A stretch of DNA of 64,000 nt from Blattabacterium cuenoti (GCF_014251995.1 NZ_CP059205.1:1-64000), one strand, 5' to 3'. Counted from the stretch's first letter, positions 56,139 to 64,000 are shown. The notes: generated by a model not told the origin, from the letters alone. Numbers and translations are program-made.

Positions 56139-56804
56139 TTAATATATTTTTTTATTAATCCAATTTATAATATCTTGGTAATTCGTACTATTTAAAGTAT
56201 GCCCAGATTCATATTCTTTATATTCTACAATAATTTTATTTTCTTTAAGAAATTTTAATCCTTTTTTTATCCAATTTACAGGAATTATTGTATCATACTT
56301 TCCATGAGATATGAAAAATTCTAAATTTGAATAATGATTGGAATTCATTTTTTCTGGTAAAAGTTTTTTTTCTAAATATCCACTTAGAGAAATAATTTTT
56401 TTTATTTTATCAGGATGTTTAAATGCAATAGAATAGCTTAAAATAGCTCCTTGACTAAATCCACATATCCAAACTTGATCTTCTTTTAATTGATATTCTT
56501 TAATTGCTTCATTTATAAAAAAAGATATCTTATCAATAGTTTTTTTTGCCTGTGAAATATTAATAAATTTTTTTTCATTAGAAAAATCAATGTCATACCA
56601 AGAATATTCCTCTTTTCCAAGAGGATAAATTCCTTGAATACTAATTATAAAAAAATTTTTAGGAAGATCCTTTTTGAAAAAAAAAAGATCTTTTTCATTA
56701 CTTCTATAGCCATGAATCATTAAAAAAAGAATATTTTCATTATTACTACTAATTTCATCAGTATTTGTAATATGTTTGATAGAAAGTTGATTTTTTAAAA
56801 ACAT
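56139..56804 (-). CDS. Phospholipase/carboxylesterase-type alpha/beta hydrolase
   Basis: The 221-residue serine hydrolase has the nucleophile elbow GFSQG with S117, Asp171 in 'HGKYDTIIP' and His202 in 'SGHTLN', a complete triad. The segment 'MIHGYRSNEKDLF' near the N-terminus is the oxyanion-hole region. It belongs to the acyl-protein thioesterase/YpfH-like carboxylesterase family, and the substrate is unknown. It sits 8 bp downstream of lolD. Confidence 0.87.
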   Translation of the reverse strand: MFLKNQLSIKHITNTDEISSNNENILFLMIHGYRSNEKDLFFFKKDLPKNFFIISIQGIYPLGKEEYSWYDIDFSNEKKFINISQAKKTIDKISFFINEAIKEYQLKEDQVWICGFSQGAILSYSIAFKHPDKIKKIISLSGYLEKKLLPEKMNSNHYSNLEFFISHGKYDTIIPVNWIKKGLKFLKENKIIVEYKEYESGHTLNSTNYQDIINWINKKIY

Positions 56805-56812
56805 AAAATATT

Positions 56813-57490
56813 TTATTTTTTTATTTTATAGACTTTTCCATTTTTTATTTTCAATTTTATATTAGCCATATTTGCTAATTGTAAATTATGAGTAACAATT
56901 AAAAAAGTCTTTTTTAATTCCTTATTTAAAAGAACAAACAAATTATGCAACTTATCAGCGTTTTTTTTATCTAAATTTCCAGAAGGTTCATCTGCAAAAA
57001 TAACCTTAGGATTATTAATTAAAGATCTTGCTACAGATAATCTCTGTTGTTGACCACCAGATAACTCTTCTGGTTTTGAATTTTTATATTTAGAAATATT
57101 TAATTTTTTCAATAAAAATTCTGCTTTTTTTACGACATACTTTTTATTATTATTCCTAATAAAACCTGGTAAACATACATTTTCTAATGCAGTAAATTCA
57201 GGAAGGAGATTGGGTGTTTGAAAAATAAAACCTATTGTTTGATTTCTTAAAATAGAAAGATTTCTATCTGAAAGTGATAATATTTCTTTTCCATCAATTT
57301 TTAATATTGTTTTTATTTTTTTTTTTATAGTAGGTTTTTCTAAAGTTCCTAATATTTGTAAAAGAGTACTTTTTCCCGATCCAGATTCCCCTAAAATGCA
57401 AACTATATTTCCTTTTTTTATGAAAAGATTAACTCCTTTAATAATTTCATCCTTCCCAAAGGATTTATAAATATTTTCAGCTTGAATCAT
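56813..57490 (-). CDS. lolD: Lipoprotein-releasing ABC transporter ATP-binding protein LolD
   Basis: ATPase of the LolCDE complex that releases lipoproteins from the inner membrane for LolA. The 225-residue protein has Walker A GESGSGKST (34-42), the Q loop 'IFQTPNLLPEFTALENV', the signature LSGGQQQR and Walker B 'VIFADEPSGNLD'. The 'LPEFTALENV' segment and overall length fit LolD/MacB-type ATPases; LolD is preferred because Lnt is also present and no permease fusion is seen. lolC/lolE is not in the window. It is divergent from sucC. Confidence 0.88.
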   Translation of the reverse strand: MIQAENIYKSFGKDEIIKGVNLFIKKGNIVCILGESGSGKSTLLQILGTLEKPTIKKKIKTILKIDGKEILSLSDRNLSILRNQTIGFIFQTPNLLPEFTALENVCLPGFIRNNNKKYVVKKAEFLLKKLNISKYKNSKPEELSGGQQQRLSVARSLINNPKVIFADEPSGNLDKKNADKLHNLFVLLNKELKKTFLIVTHNLQLANMANIKLKIKNGKVYKIKK

Positions 57491-57601
57491 TACCTTTGCA
57501 AACTTAATATTCTGAGTTTTTCAATTATTTATTTTTTTCTGATAAATTAACACAACATCAAAATTTAAATTAAATAAAAATTCCAAAAATAAATGAATTT
57601 T

Positions 57602-57626
57602 AGTATAAAAGTATAAATTTATACTT
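57602..57626 (+). promoter_or_regulatory. Palindromic candidate operator in front of sucC
   Basis: AAGTATAAATTTATACTT (57609-57626) is a perfect 18-bp palindrome ending 15 bp before the sucC ATG. The half-site AGTATAAA also occurs directly upstream as a tandem copy (57602-57609, then 57610-57617), so three half-sites lie in 25 bp. It could bind a dimeric regulator, for example the Lrp/AsnC protein, or simply be an A/T-rich promoter feature. Confidence 0.45.
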
Positions 57627-57641
57627 AATAAATTATTTTCA

Positions 57642-58862
57642 ATGAATTTACACGAATACCAAGGTAGAGAAATATTGAACTCTTTTTCAATTTCAGTTCC
57701 ATATGGAATACTTTCTTCTTCTCCAGAAGAGGCTGTAGAAGCAGCAAAAATTATTTTTCAAAAAACTGGAAAAAAATCTTTGATAATAAAAGCTCAAATA
57801 CATGCAGGTGGACGTGGTAAATCTGGTGGTATTCAATCTGCAAAAAGTTTAGATGAAGTTTATGAAAAATCAAAAAATATACTAGGAAAATTTTTAGTAA
57901 CTCCACAAACCTCAAAAAAAGGAGAATTAGTTAAAAAAATTTTGTTATCAGAAGATATTTATTTTTACGAAAAAAATCCAGTTGAGTATTATTTATCAAT
58001 ATTTGTTAATCGAGATATAGAAAAAAATATCATTCTTTATTCTAAAGAAGGAGGAGTTAATATAGAAGATATTTCAAAAAATAGTCCAGAAAAAGTATAC
58101 ACAGAAAAAATAGATCCAATATTAGGATTACAATTATTTCAAACTAGAAAAATTGCTTTTAATTTGGGAATAGATAATAATTCATTAAAAAATTTTAGTT
58201 CTTTTTTAATTTCCGTTTATTCAGCTTATAAAAATTGTGATGCTTTATTATTTGAAATAAATCCTTTAATAAAAACATTTGACAATAAAATAATTCCTGT
58301 AGACATAAAGGTTGTATTGGACGATAATTCGTTGTTCCGTCAGAAAAAATATTTCATTAATAATATTAATAATAATCAAGAACAAAAAGGTTTATCTCTT
58401 GAAAAAGAAGCTAATGAAGCTAATTTAAACTTTCTAAAATTAGAAGGAAATGTAGGATGTATGGTAAATGGTGCAGGATTAGCTATGGCTACTATGGATA
58501 TGATTAAATTTTGTGGGGGAGATCCAGCAAATTTCCTAGATATAGGAGGATCTGCTGATAAAAAACGTGTAGAAAAAGCTTTTTCCATTCTTTTAAAAGA
58601 TAAATATGTTAAAATAATATTGGTTAATATATTTGGAGGAATAGTCCGTTGTGATACAGTAGCAAAAGGAATTATTAATTCATATTATAAAATTAATAAG
58701 GACAATATTAAAAATATTCCGGTAATTATTCGTTTACAAGGAACAAATGAAAAAACAGCGAAAAAAATTCTTCAGGAAAGCCTACTTCCTATTTATTTTA
58801 CTGAGACTTTAGAAGATGCTTCTAATAAAATTAAAGACCTTTTGAAGGTAGTAAAAAGATAA
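57642..58862 (+). CDS. sucC: Succinate--CoA ligase beta subunit
   Basis: ATP-grasp subunit of succinyl-CoA synthetase, the TCA step after 2-oxoglutarate dehydrogenase. The 406-residue product has the N-terminal 'MNLHEYQGREIL', the ATP-grasp 'IIKAQIHAGGRGKSGGI', the metal/nucleotide site 'LLFEINPL', and the C-terminal CoA-ligase 'GNVGCMVNGAGLAMATMD' and 'GGDPANFLDIGG'. It is complete. sucD is not adjacent; dnaX follows 15 bp later. Confidence 0.97.
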   Translation: MNLHEYQGREILNSFSISVPYGILSSSPEEAVEAAKIIFQKTGKKSLIIKAQIHAGGRGKSGGIQSAKSLDEVYEKSKNILGKFLVTPQTSKKGELVKKILLSEDIYFYEKNPVEYYLSIFVNRDIEKNIILYSKEGGVNIEDISKNSPEKVYTEKIDPILGLQLFQTRKIAFNLGIDNNSLKNFSSFLISVYSAYKNCDALLFEINPLIKTFDNKIIPVDIKVVLDDNSLFRQKKYFINNINNNQEQKGLSLEKEANEANLNFLKLEGNVGCMVNGAGLAMATMDMIKFCGGDPANFLDIGGSADKKRVEKAFSILLKDKYVKIILVNIFGGIVRCDTVAKGIINSYYKINKDNIKNIPVIIRLQGTNEKTAKKILQESLLPIYFTETLEDASNKIKDLLKVVKR

Positions 58863-58877
58863 TATGGATATTTATTT

Positions 58878-60425
58878 ATGAAAAAATTTTTTTATGAAAA
58901 AATTGCTTTATCTAATAAATATAAACCAATTAAATGGAATGAATTAATAGGACAAGAAAAAATTTCTATTTCTTTAAAAAATGCAATAGAAAATAATTTG
59001 TTATCTCAAGTTATTCTTTTTCTAGGACCAAAAGGGGTAGGGAAAAATGTGTGTGCACATATTTTAGCAAATGAATTAAATTCTTTTTATGATGAAAAAA
59101 AAGATTTTTCTTCTAACATATTTGAAATTAATGGAGTATTTAATTTTTCTTTAAAATGGATTTATAAAATAATTAATCAATCTAGATTACTTCCAAAAAA
59201 TGGAAAATATAATATATTTATTATTAATAATCTACAAAATTTCAATCAAGAAATTTTGAATTTATTTTTCCATTTTATAGAAGAAAAAAATCCACATATA
59301 TTATTTATTTTTTGTGTAGTAGAAGAAAAAATAGTTCCAGAATTTATTCTTCCATATTGTCAAATTTTTGAGTTTGAAAATATTTCTGTAAAAAAAATTT
59401 TTTTTCATCTAAAAATGATTTCGGAAAAGGAAAACATAAAAATAGAAAATGAATCTTTATTAATTCTTTCTCAACAAGCTAAAGGATCACTCAAAAAAGG
59501 AATTAATCTATTTGATAAACTAATATCAATTAATGGAAAAGAAATATCCAAAGAGTTTATAATAAATAAACTAAATATTTTTAATATAAAATACTATTTT
59601 GAAATAGTAAATCATATTTTAAATGAAAATATTAGCAAAATATTAATTCTATTAAATAAAATATTACATCAAAAGAATAATTATTCAAATTTTTTATTTG
59701 GATTAACTAAACATTTTAGAGATTTATTTTTATCTAAAAATTATGAAACAATTTCTATTTTAAAATTTAAAAAAGAAATAATCCAATCTTATATTAATCA
59801 GTCTAAAAAAATTCCCTTATTTTTTTTAATTCATGCTTTAAATGTTTGTCATCATTTAGAAAACGAATACAGGTTTTATAAAGAAAATTTTAGATTAACA
59901 ATAGAAATAAACTTAATTCAATTATCATATTTCTTTTCTATTAATAAAAAACAAAATAATCCTAATAATAAAACTAGGAAAATAGAAGAAATAAATCAAG
60001 AAAAAAAATTTAGCACTGTTCAAGAAAATGAAAAAATTCATTTTTTGAAAAAAAATTGGATCAAGTTTATTCAAGAATTTTCAGAAAATATGAACACTGA
60101 AAAAATAAGTTCTATTTATTTAGATTTCCTAAAAAAGGAAACACAATTTCAAATTATAAAAAATGAAATATTAATAATAATTCCTTGCAAATTAAATGAT
60201 AAAATTTTTTTTTTAATTCAAAAAAATTTTGAGAAATTTTTTCAGAAAAAACTAAATAATCCAAATTTTGGATTTAAAATCATAAAGAAAAATATTAAAG
60301 AATCCCAAATAGAAAAATATAATTTTTTGTATCAGAAAAATAAATTAATAGAGACATTAATAAAGCGATTAGATTTAAAAATACCTTTTTCCGGTCATAA
60401 TAATAATGATAATTATTATAATTAA
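58878..60425 (+). CDS. dnaX: DNA polymerase III clamp-loader subunit DnaX, ATPase site degenerate
   Basis: The 515-residue protein follows DnaX in order: 'NKYKPIKWNELIGQEKI' (the YRPxxF..VVGQ start), an AAA+ domain (about 1-215), a lid and a C-terminal oligomerisation part. Key ATPase residues are missing. Walker A reads GPKGVGKN (50-57, Asn57 for Ser/Thr), Walker B reads IINN (N117-N118 for Asp-Glu), the SRC arginine finger is PYC (Y160), and the sensor-2 Arg is Lys206 in GSLKK. The Cys-rich zinc segment is also absent. It may be a dead scaffold, with ATP hydrolysis by other clamp-loader subunits, or a pseudogene in progress. HolB (delta prime) is the alternative, but the N-terminus is DnaX-like. 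Confidence 0.8.
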   Translation: MKKFFYEKIALSNKYKPIKWNELIGQEKISISLKNAIENNLLSQVILFLGPKGVGKNVCAHILANELNSFYDEKKDFSSNIFEINGVFNFSLKWIYKIINQSRLLPKNGKYNIFIINNLQNFNQEILNLFFHFIEEKNPHILFIFCVVEEKIVPEFILPYCQIFEFENISVKKIFFHLKMISEKENIKIENESLLILSQQAKGSLKKGINLFDKLISINGKEISKEFIINKLNIFNIKYYFEIVNHILNENISKILILLNKILHQKNNYSNFLFGLTKHFRDLFLSKNYETISILKFKKEIIQSYINQSKKIPLFFLIHALNVCHHLENEYRFYKENFRLTIEINLIQLSYFFSINKKQNNPNNKTRKIEEINQEKKFSTVQENEKIHFLKKNWIKFIQEFSENMNTEKISSIYLDFLKKETQFQIIKNEILIIIPCKLNDKIFFLIQKNFEKFFQKKLNNPNFGFKIIKKNIKESQIEKYNFLYQKNKLIETLIKRLDLKIPFSGHNNNDNYYN

Positions 60426-60549
60426 CTCAACTATTTATATATTCATAATATTATGTTTTTATGAGTTGTGTTAAAATTTTTATATGAAAACTTATATATT
60501 TTTCAATAAAATTCACAAGATTTTTTATCTTTTTTATAAATTTTAATTT

Positions 60550-62688
60550 ATGATTCATTATTACTCATCAAACAGTAGAAAAAAATTCTTTTCGTTTTCT
60601 GCTTATTCAGCAGATGAAGATATCGAAAATGATAATAGTTCTTCTACTTCTTCTTACGGACCTGGATCTTCTGAAGGTAGTGGAACTAGTTCTGGTGGTG
60701 GATACTATGGAGGAACTTCAATAAGAAGCAAAACTCCTATTTTAGATAATTTTGGAAGAGATTTAAATGCTATAGCAATGGAAGGGAAGTTAGATCCTTT
60801 AGTCGGAAGGGATAAAGAAGTAGAACGAGTTTCTCAAATTTTGAGTAGAAGAAAAAAAAATAATCCTTTATTAGTAGGAGAACCAGGAGTTGGAAAATCA
60901 GCTATTGCTGAAGGACTTGCTCTTCGTATTGTTCAAAAAAAAGTTTCTAGGGCTTTGTATAATAAAAGAGTAATTGTATTAGATTTAGCAAGCTTAGTTG
61001 CCGGAACTAAATATAGAGGACAATTCGAAGAAAGAATGAAAGCAATTATAAACGAATCAGAAAAAAATACTGGATTAATACTTTTTATAGACGAGATTCA
61101 TACAATGATTGGAGCTGGAGGAACGACAGGGTCATTAGATGCTTCTAACATATTCAAACCTGCTTTAGCAAGAGGATATATTCAATGTATTGGGGCTACT
61201 ACACTTAATGAGTATCGACAATATATAGAGAAAGACGGAGCTTTAGAAAGAAGATTTCAAAAAATTATAGTACATCCCTCTTCTGAAGAAGAAACTATAG
61301 AAATTTTGAAAGAAATAAAAGGAAAATATGAGAATCATCATAATGTTCTTTACACAGAAGAAGCTATAAAGGCTTGTGTAAACCTTACTGTACGATATAT
61401 TGTAGATCGATATTTACCAGACAAAGCTATTGATGCTTTAGATGAAGCAGGATCTCGTGTACACATAAAAAACATAAAAGTTCCTCAAGAAATAATAATT
61501 TTAGAAAAAGAATTAGAAAATGTACGTAAAGAAAAATCTAAAGTTGTAAAAAGTCAAAAGTATGAAGAAGCTGCACGTTTTCGTGATACAGAAAAACGTA
61601 TAGAAAAACAATTAATAAAAGCTCAAAAAAACTGGGAAAAATCTTCTAAAGAAAATAAAGAAATTGTATCCGAAGAAAATATTGAAGAAGTAGTCTCCAT
61701 GATGAGTGAAGTCCCAGTAAAAAGAATAGCTCAAGCTGAAATGAGGAAGTTAAATAAAATGGTAAATATACTAAAAGAAAAAATAATAGGACAAAATGAA
61801 GCAGTAGAAAAAATAGTAAAAGCAGTTCAAAGAAATAGAACTGGATTAAAAGATCCTAACTCTCCCATAGGTTCCTTTATTTTTTTAGGACAAACAGGAG
61901 TTGGAAAAACTTATTTAGCTAAAGTTTTTTCTAAAGAATTATTTGACTCAGAAGAGTCATTAGTTCGTATAGATATGAGTGAATATATGGAAAAATTTTC
62001 TGTTTCTAGATTAATAGGAGCTCCTCCAGGTTATGTAGGTTATGAAGAAGGAGGTCAATTAACAGAAATTATACGGCGTAAACCTTATTCTGTAATATTA
62101 TTGGATGAAATTGAAAAAGCACATCATGAAGTATTTAATATATTATTGCAAATATTAGATTACGGAAGTATAACAGACAGTGTTGGAAGGAAAATAAATT
62201 TTAAAAATACTATAATTATCTTTACTTCAAATGCAGGAACACAACAACTAAAAGAATTTGGTAGAGGAATTGGATTTTACACTAAATCAAGAAAATCAAA
62301 TGATTATGTTAAAAATATTCTTGAGCAATCTTTAAAAAAGACTTTTTCTCCGGAATTTTTAAATAGAATAGACGACGTTATCATTTTTAACTCTTTAACA
62401 CGAAAAGATATTTCTAAAATAACTTCTATAGAATTAGAAAAAATAATAATCCATGTATCTAATTTAGGATATCAATTAAATTTGTATCCTGAAGTACAGA
62501 AATTTGTTCAAGAAAAAGGATTCGATCATGAATATGGAGCTCGTCCTTTAAAAAAGGTAATAGAAAAATTTATTAAGAATCCTATATCAGAATGCATAAT
62601 AAATGAAAAATTAAAAAAAGGTGATATAATCTCATTAAGAATGAACAAAGAAAACAATAAAGTGGAAACATTTATTCATAATAAATAA
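60550..62688 (+). CDS. clpC: ATP-dependent Clp protease unfoldase ClpC (AAA+), without N-domain
   Basis: AAA+ unfoldase that feeds ClpP. The 712-residue product has both AAA modules: D1 Walker A GEPGVGKS (110-117) with LFIDEIHT, and D2 Walker A GQTGVGKT (447-454) with LLDEIEKA. The UVR-like middle region (about 330-370) and an IGF-like ClpP-docking loop (GIGF, about 573-576) are also present. Bacteroidetes ClpC is about 840-850 residues because of an N-terminal repeat domain; here it is absent, and the protein starts with a Ser/Gly-rich stretch (about 20-60). No N-domain coding is found in the 124 bp upstream. Confidence 0.93.
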   Translation: MIHYYSSNSRKKFFSFSAYSADEDIENDNSSSTSSYGPGSSEGSGTSSGGGYYGGTSIRSKTPILDNFGRDLNAIAMEGKLDPLVGRDKEVERVSQILSRRKKNNPLLVGEPGVGKSAIAEGLALRIVQKKVSRALYNKRVIVLDLASLVAGTKYRGQFEERMKAIINESEKNTGLILFIDEIHTMIGAGGTTGSLDASNIFKPALARGYIQCIGATTLNEYRQYIEKDGALERRFQKIIVHPSSEEETIEILKEIKGKYENHHNVLYTEEAIKACVNLTVRYIVDRYLPDKAIDALDEAGSRVHIKNIKVPQEIIILEKELENVRKEKSKVVKSQKYEEAARFRDTEKRIEKQLIKAQKNWEKSSKENKEIVSEENIEEVVSMMSEVPVKRIAQAEMRKLNKMVNILKEKIIGQNEAVEKIVKAVQRNRTGLKDPNSPIGSFIFLGQTGVGKTYLAKVFSKELFDSEESLVRIDMSEYMEKFSVSRLIGAPPGYVGYEEGGQLTEIIRRKPYSVILLDEIEKAHHEVFNILLQILDYGSITDSVGRKINFKNTIIIFTSNAGTQQLKEFGRGIGFYTKSRKSNDYVKNILEQSLKKTFSPEFLNRIDDVIIFNSLTRKDISKITSIELEKIIIHVSNLGYQLNLYPEVQKFVQEKGFDHEYGARPLKKVIEKFIKNPISECIINEKLKKGDIISLRMNKENNKVETFIHNK

Positions 62689-62691
62689 TAA

Positions 62692-63330
62692 ATGAGTTTT
62701 TTTTTAATAAAAAGAAAAATAATTGAATCTATACTAGATTCTTTATACCCAAATCCAATCAGTACCTTATATTACACCAATGAATATACTTTATTAATAG
62801 CCATAATACTTACCGCGAGAAGTAAAGAAAAAACGGTAAATAGAACAACAAAATATTTATTTAAAATAATAAACCATCCTAAGGATATTTTTAAAATATC
62901 TGTTGATAGATTAAAAAATATTATAAAAAATATAGGTCTCCATAATAAAAAATCGAAAAATATTTATGACTTATCTATCATTTTAATAAATAAGTATAAT
63001 TGTATAATTCCTAAAGATTTCTCAAAGTTAAAATATTTACCTGGAGTAGGGAGAAAGACAGCATCTGTTTTTTTATCTTTTGTATCAAAAAAACCTGTAT
63101 TTCCTATAGATACTCATATTCGTAGAATGATGATTCGTTGGAAATTAAGTGATGGAAAAAATGTAGAAAAAACGGAAAAAGATGCAAAAAAAATTTTCAA
63201 TAAAAAAAATTGGAAAAAATTACATCTCCAAATTATATCTTACGCAAAACGATATTCTCCTTCCAAAAATTGGAAGGTAAATGAAGATATAATCTACCAA
63301 AAATTATTAAAAAATAATTTGTTATCCTAA
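62692..63330 (+). CDS. nth: Endonuclease III homologue lacking the Fe-S cluster
   Basis: Bifunctional DNA glycosylase/AP lyase that removes oxidised pyrimidines. The 212-residue product has the helix-hairpin-helix and catalytic lysine K122 in LPGVGRKTASV and the catalytic Asp140 in IDTHIRR. At the C-terminus, where Nth has the Cys-x6-Cys-x2-Cys-x5-Cys ligands of a [4Fe-4S] cluster, it reads SYAKRYSPSKNWKVNED with no cysteine. The whole protein has one Cys, in NKYNCIIP. 'ILTARSKEKTVN' also differs from the usual ILSAQCTD. It starts 3 bp after clpC. Confidence 0.9.
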   Translation: MSFFLIKRKIIESILDSLYPNPISTLYYTNEYTLLIAIILTARSKEKTVNRTTKYLFKIINHPKDIFKISVDRLKNIIKNIGLHNKKSKNIYDLSIILINKYNCIIPKDFSKLKYLPGVGRKTASVFLSFVSKKPVFPIDTHIRRMMIRWKLSDGKNVEKTEKDAKKIFNKKNWKKLHLQIISYAKRYSPSKNWKVNEDIIYQKLLKNNLLS

Positions 63331-63340
63331 TAAATTTAGA

Positions 63341-63691
63341 TTAGAAAGGTAAATCATCAAAATCATCAGATGATAAAGATGAAGATACAGAAGATGTTTT
63401 TCTAGAAGAACTTGGTGAAGAAAAATCTTCTATTTTCCATCCTTGGATAGAATTAAAATATTTAATTAGTCCTTCAGGATTAGTCCACTCCCGCCCCCTA
63501 ATATTTATAAAAACTTTTATTTTATCTTTTATATTTATATTTTCTAGTAAATCTACTTTGTCTTGAATAAATTCAATTAATATATTTTGAGGGTATGGCT
63601 CTTCAGTGGTAAGAACAATTTCCCTTTTTCTAAATCCACTATCAAATTTCTGAGATTTGAATATTTTTTTCACTCTTCCTATAATTTCCAT
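63341..63691 (-). CDS. DUF3127 protein with SSB-like C-terminal tail
   Basis: The 116-residue protein matches the Bacteroidetes DUF3127 family: 'EIIGRVKKIFKSQKFDSGFRKREIVLTTEEPYPQNILIEFIQDK' (a predicted OB-fold beta barrel) and 'IRGREWTNPEGLIKYFNSIQGWKIE'. After a Ser-rich linker it ends DDFDDLPF, similar to the acidic, Phe-ended tip that lets SSB recruit partners. The role is not established; single-strand DNA binding or SSB-partner binding is a reasonable guess. It is 9 bp downstream of the SPFH gene on the same strand. Confidence 0.85.
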   Translation of the reverse strand: MEIIGRVKKIFKSQKFDSGFRKREIVLTTEEPYPQNILIEFIQDKVDLLENINIKDKIKVFINIRGREWTNPEGLIKYFNSIQGWKIEDFSSPSSSRKTSSVSSSLSSDDFDDLPF

Positions 63692-63700
63692 GGAATTTTA

Positions 63701-64000
63701 CTATTTATTTTTTTTGCTATTATTATTCTTTTTTTTAAGTGTTTCTCCAATTTGATTAGAAATGTTAAATGAAGTGATCATATTATTCAACATTTCACTA
63801 GCTGATCCCGGTGAATTAGGTAATAAAATTAAATTAGTATTACTTCCTTCTCCCATAGCTTGAAGAGTATCATAATGTTGTGTAACCACTATTAAAGCAG
63901 AAGCTTCTTGTGAATTTATTCCTACATTATTTAATACTTCAACAGATTCTAATATACCTCTAGCAATCTCTCTACGTTGATCAGCAGTTCCTATTCCTTG
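63701..64000 (-). CDS. SPFH/band-7 (stomatin-like) protein, 3' part only
   Basis: The frame runs off the right edge of the window; only the last 99 codons are seen. The product ends with a typical stomatin/HflC-like helix: 'GIGTADQRREIARGILESVEVL', 'EASALIVVTQHYDTLQAMGEGS', 'TNLILLPNSPGSASEMLNNM', then a Lys/Asn tail. The membrane helix and the SPFH core would be outside the window. The start is not in the window; a GTG inside the frame at 63889 is not a real start. Confidence 0.85.
   Translation of the reverse strand, partial: QGIGTADQRREIARGILESVEVLNNVGINSQEASALIVVTQHYDTLQAMGEGSNTNLILLPNSPGSASEMLNNMITSFNISNQIGETLKKKNNNSKKNK

Noticed and set aside
57499-57506. TAAGTTTG on the minus strand upstream of lolD as a -7 promoter element
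   Set aside because: It matches TAnnTTTG but lies only 8 bp before the lolD ATG and has TTG at the wrong spacing, so transcription would leave almost no leader.
1-64000. CRISPR array, insertion sequences, prophage genes, toxin-antitoxin or secondary metabolism clusters
   Set aside because: No spaced direct repeats, transposase or integrase motifs, phage structural proteins or clusters of accessory genes were seen in the window.

Overview
The window looks like a piece of the chromosome of a reduced-genome Bacteroidetes endosymbiont, most likely Blattabacterium (the cockroach and termite symbiont) or a close relative. The reasons are strong A/T bias in coding and non-coding DNA (roughly three quarters A+T by eye, not computed), Lys/Asn/Ile-rich proteins with long A runs, almost no Shine-Dalgarno sequences, and several TTG starts. 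There are also Bacteroidetes-type families (the class III aminotransferase beside truA, a DUF3127 protein, tsaD divergent from tamB, fused CcsBA). No phage, insertion sequence, CRISPR array, toxin system or secondary-metabolite cluster is visible, and gene content is almost purely housekeeping. The species assignment is inference.

Layout. 1-5.6 kb: nusA, infB and aspS (translation and transcription). 5.6-10.6 kb: ppa, a 2-oxo acid dehydrogenase E2, the NAD(P)HX repair gene nnr and lnt. 10.6-11.0 kb: tmRNA on the minus strand. 11.0-16.6 kb: a tight minus-strand cell-shape operon mreB-mreC-mreD-mrdA-rodA. 16.7-25.4 kb: folK, ridA, a 1.1-kb gene desert, a class III aminotransferase, truA, an ABC exporter, a SurA-like chaperone, lptB and thiamine pyrophosphokinase. 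25.4-37.1 kb: mdh, gcvP, tsaD/tamB, an Lrp/AsnC regulator and a 7TM-HD phosphohydrolase. 37.1-37.5 kb: tRNA-Ser(GCU), tRNA-Pro(UGG) and tRNA-Arg(UCU). 37.5-48.1 kb: clpP, a flippase, an eroded dut, a nucleotidyltransferase, tatA, a 0.74-kb gap, recA, a PhnP-like hydrolase, ccsBA and an acyltransferase. 48.1-54.8 kb: alaS, sucA and sucB. 54.85-55.56 kb: a pseudogene of a periplasmic-binding (LysM/PBP1-type) protein. 55.6-64 kb: a small membrane/TPR protein, an esterase, lolD, sucC, dnaX, clpC, nth, a DUF3127 protein and the 3' end of an SPFH/band-7 gene.

How the genes fit together. sucA, sucB, sucC, mdh and the second E2 keep 2-oxo acid and TCA-cycle flux running; gcvP supplies one-carbon units. 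CcsBA implies c-type cytochrome respiration. mreBCD, mrdA and rodA mean the cell still makes a rod-shaped peptidoglycan wall. lnt, lolD, lptB, surA and tamB mean it still traffics lipoproteins and outer-membrane components. ClpC plus ClpP and tmRNA form the quality-control branch.

The most notable signals are decay of conserved catalytic features in genes that remain open. The DnaX clamp-loader homologue has lost its Walker A Ser/Thr, both acidic Walker B residues, the arginine-finger Arg and the sensor-2 Arg. The endonuclease III homologue lacks all its Fe-S cysteines. ClpC lacks its N-terminal domain. A dut open frame keeps only dUTPase motif 5. I did not find a new gene system; these eroded enzymes are the parts worth a second look.
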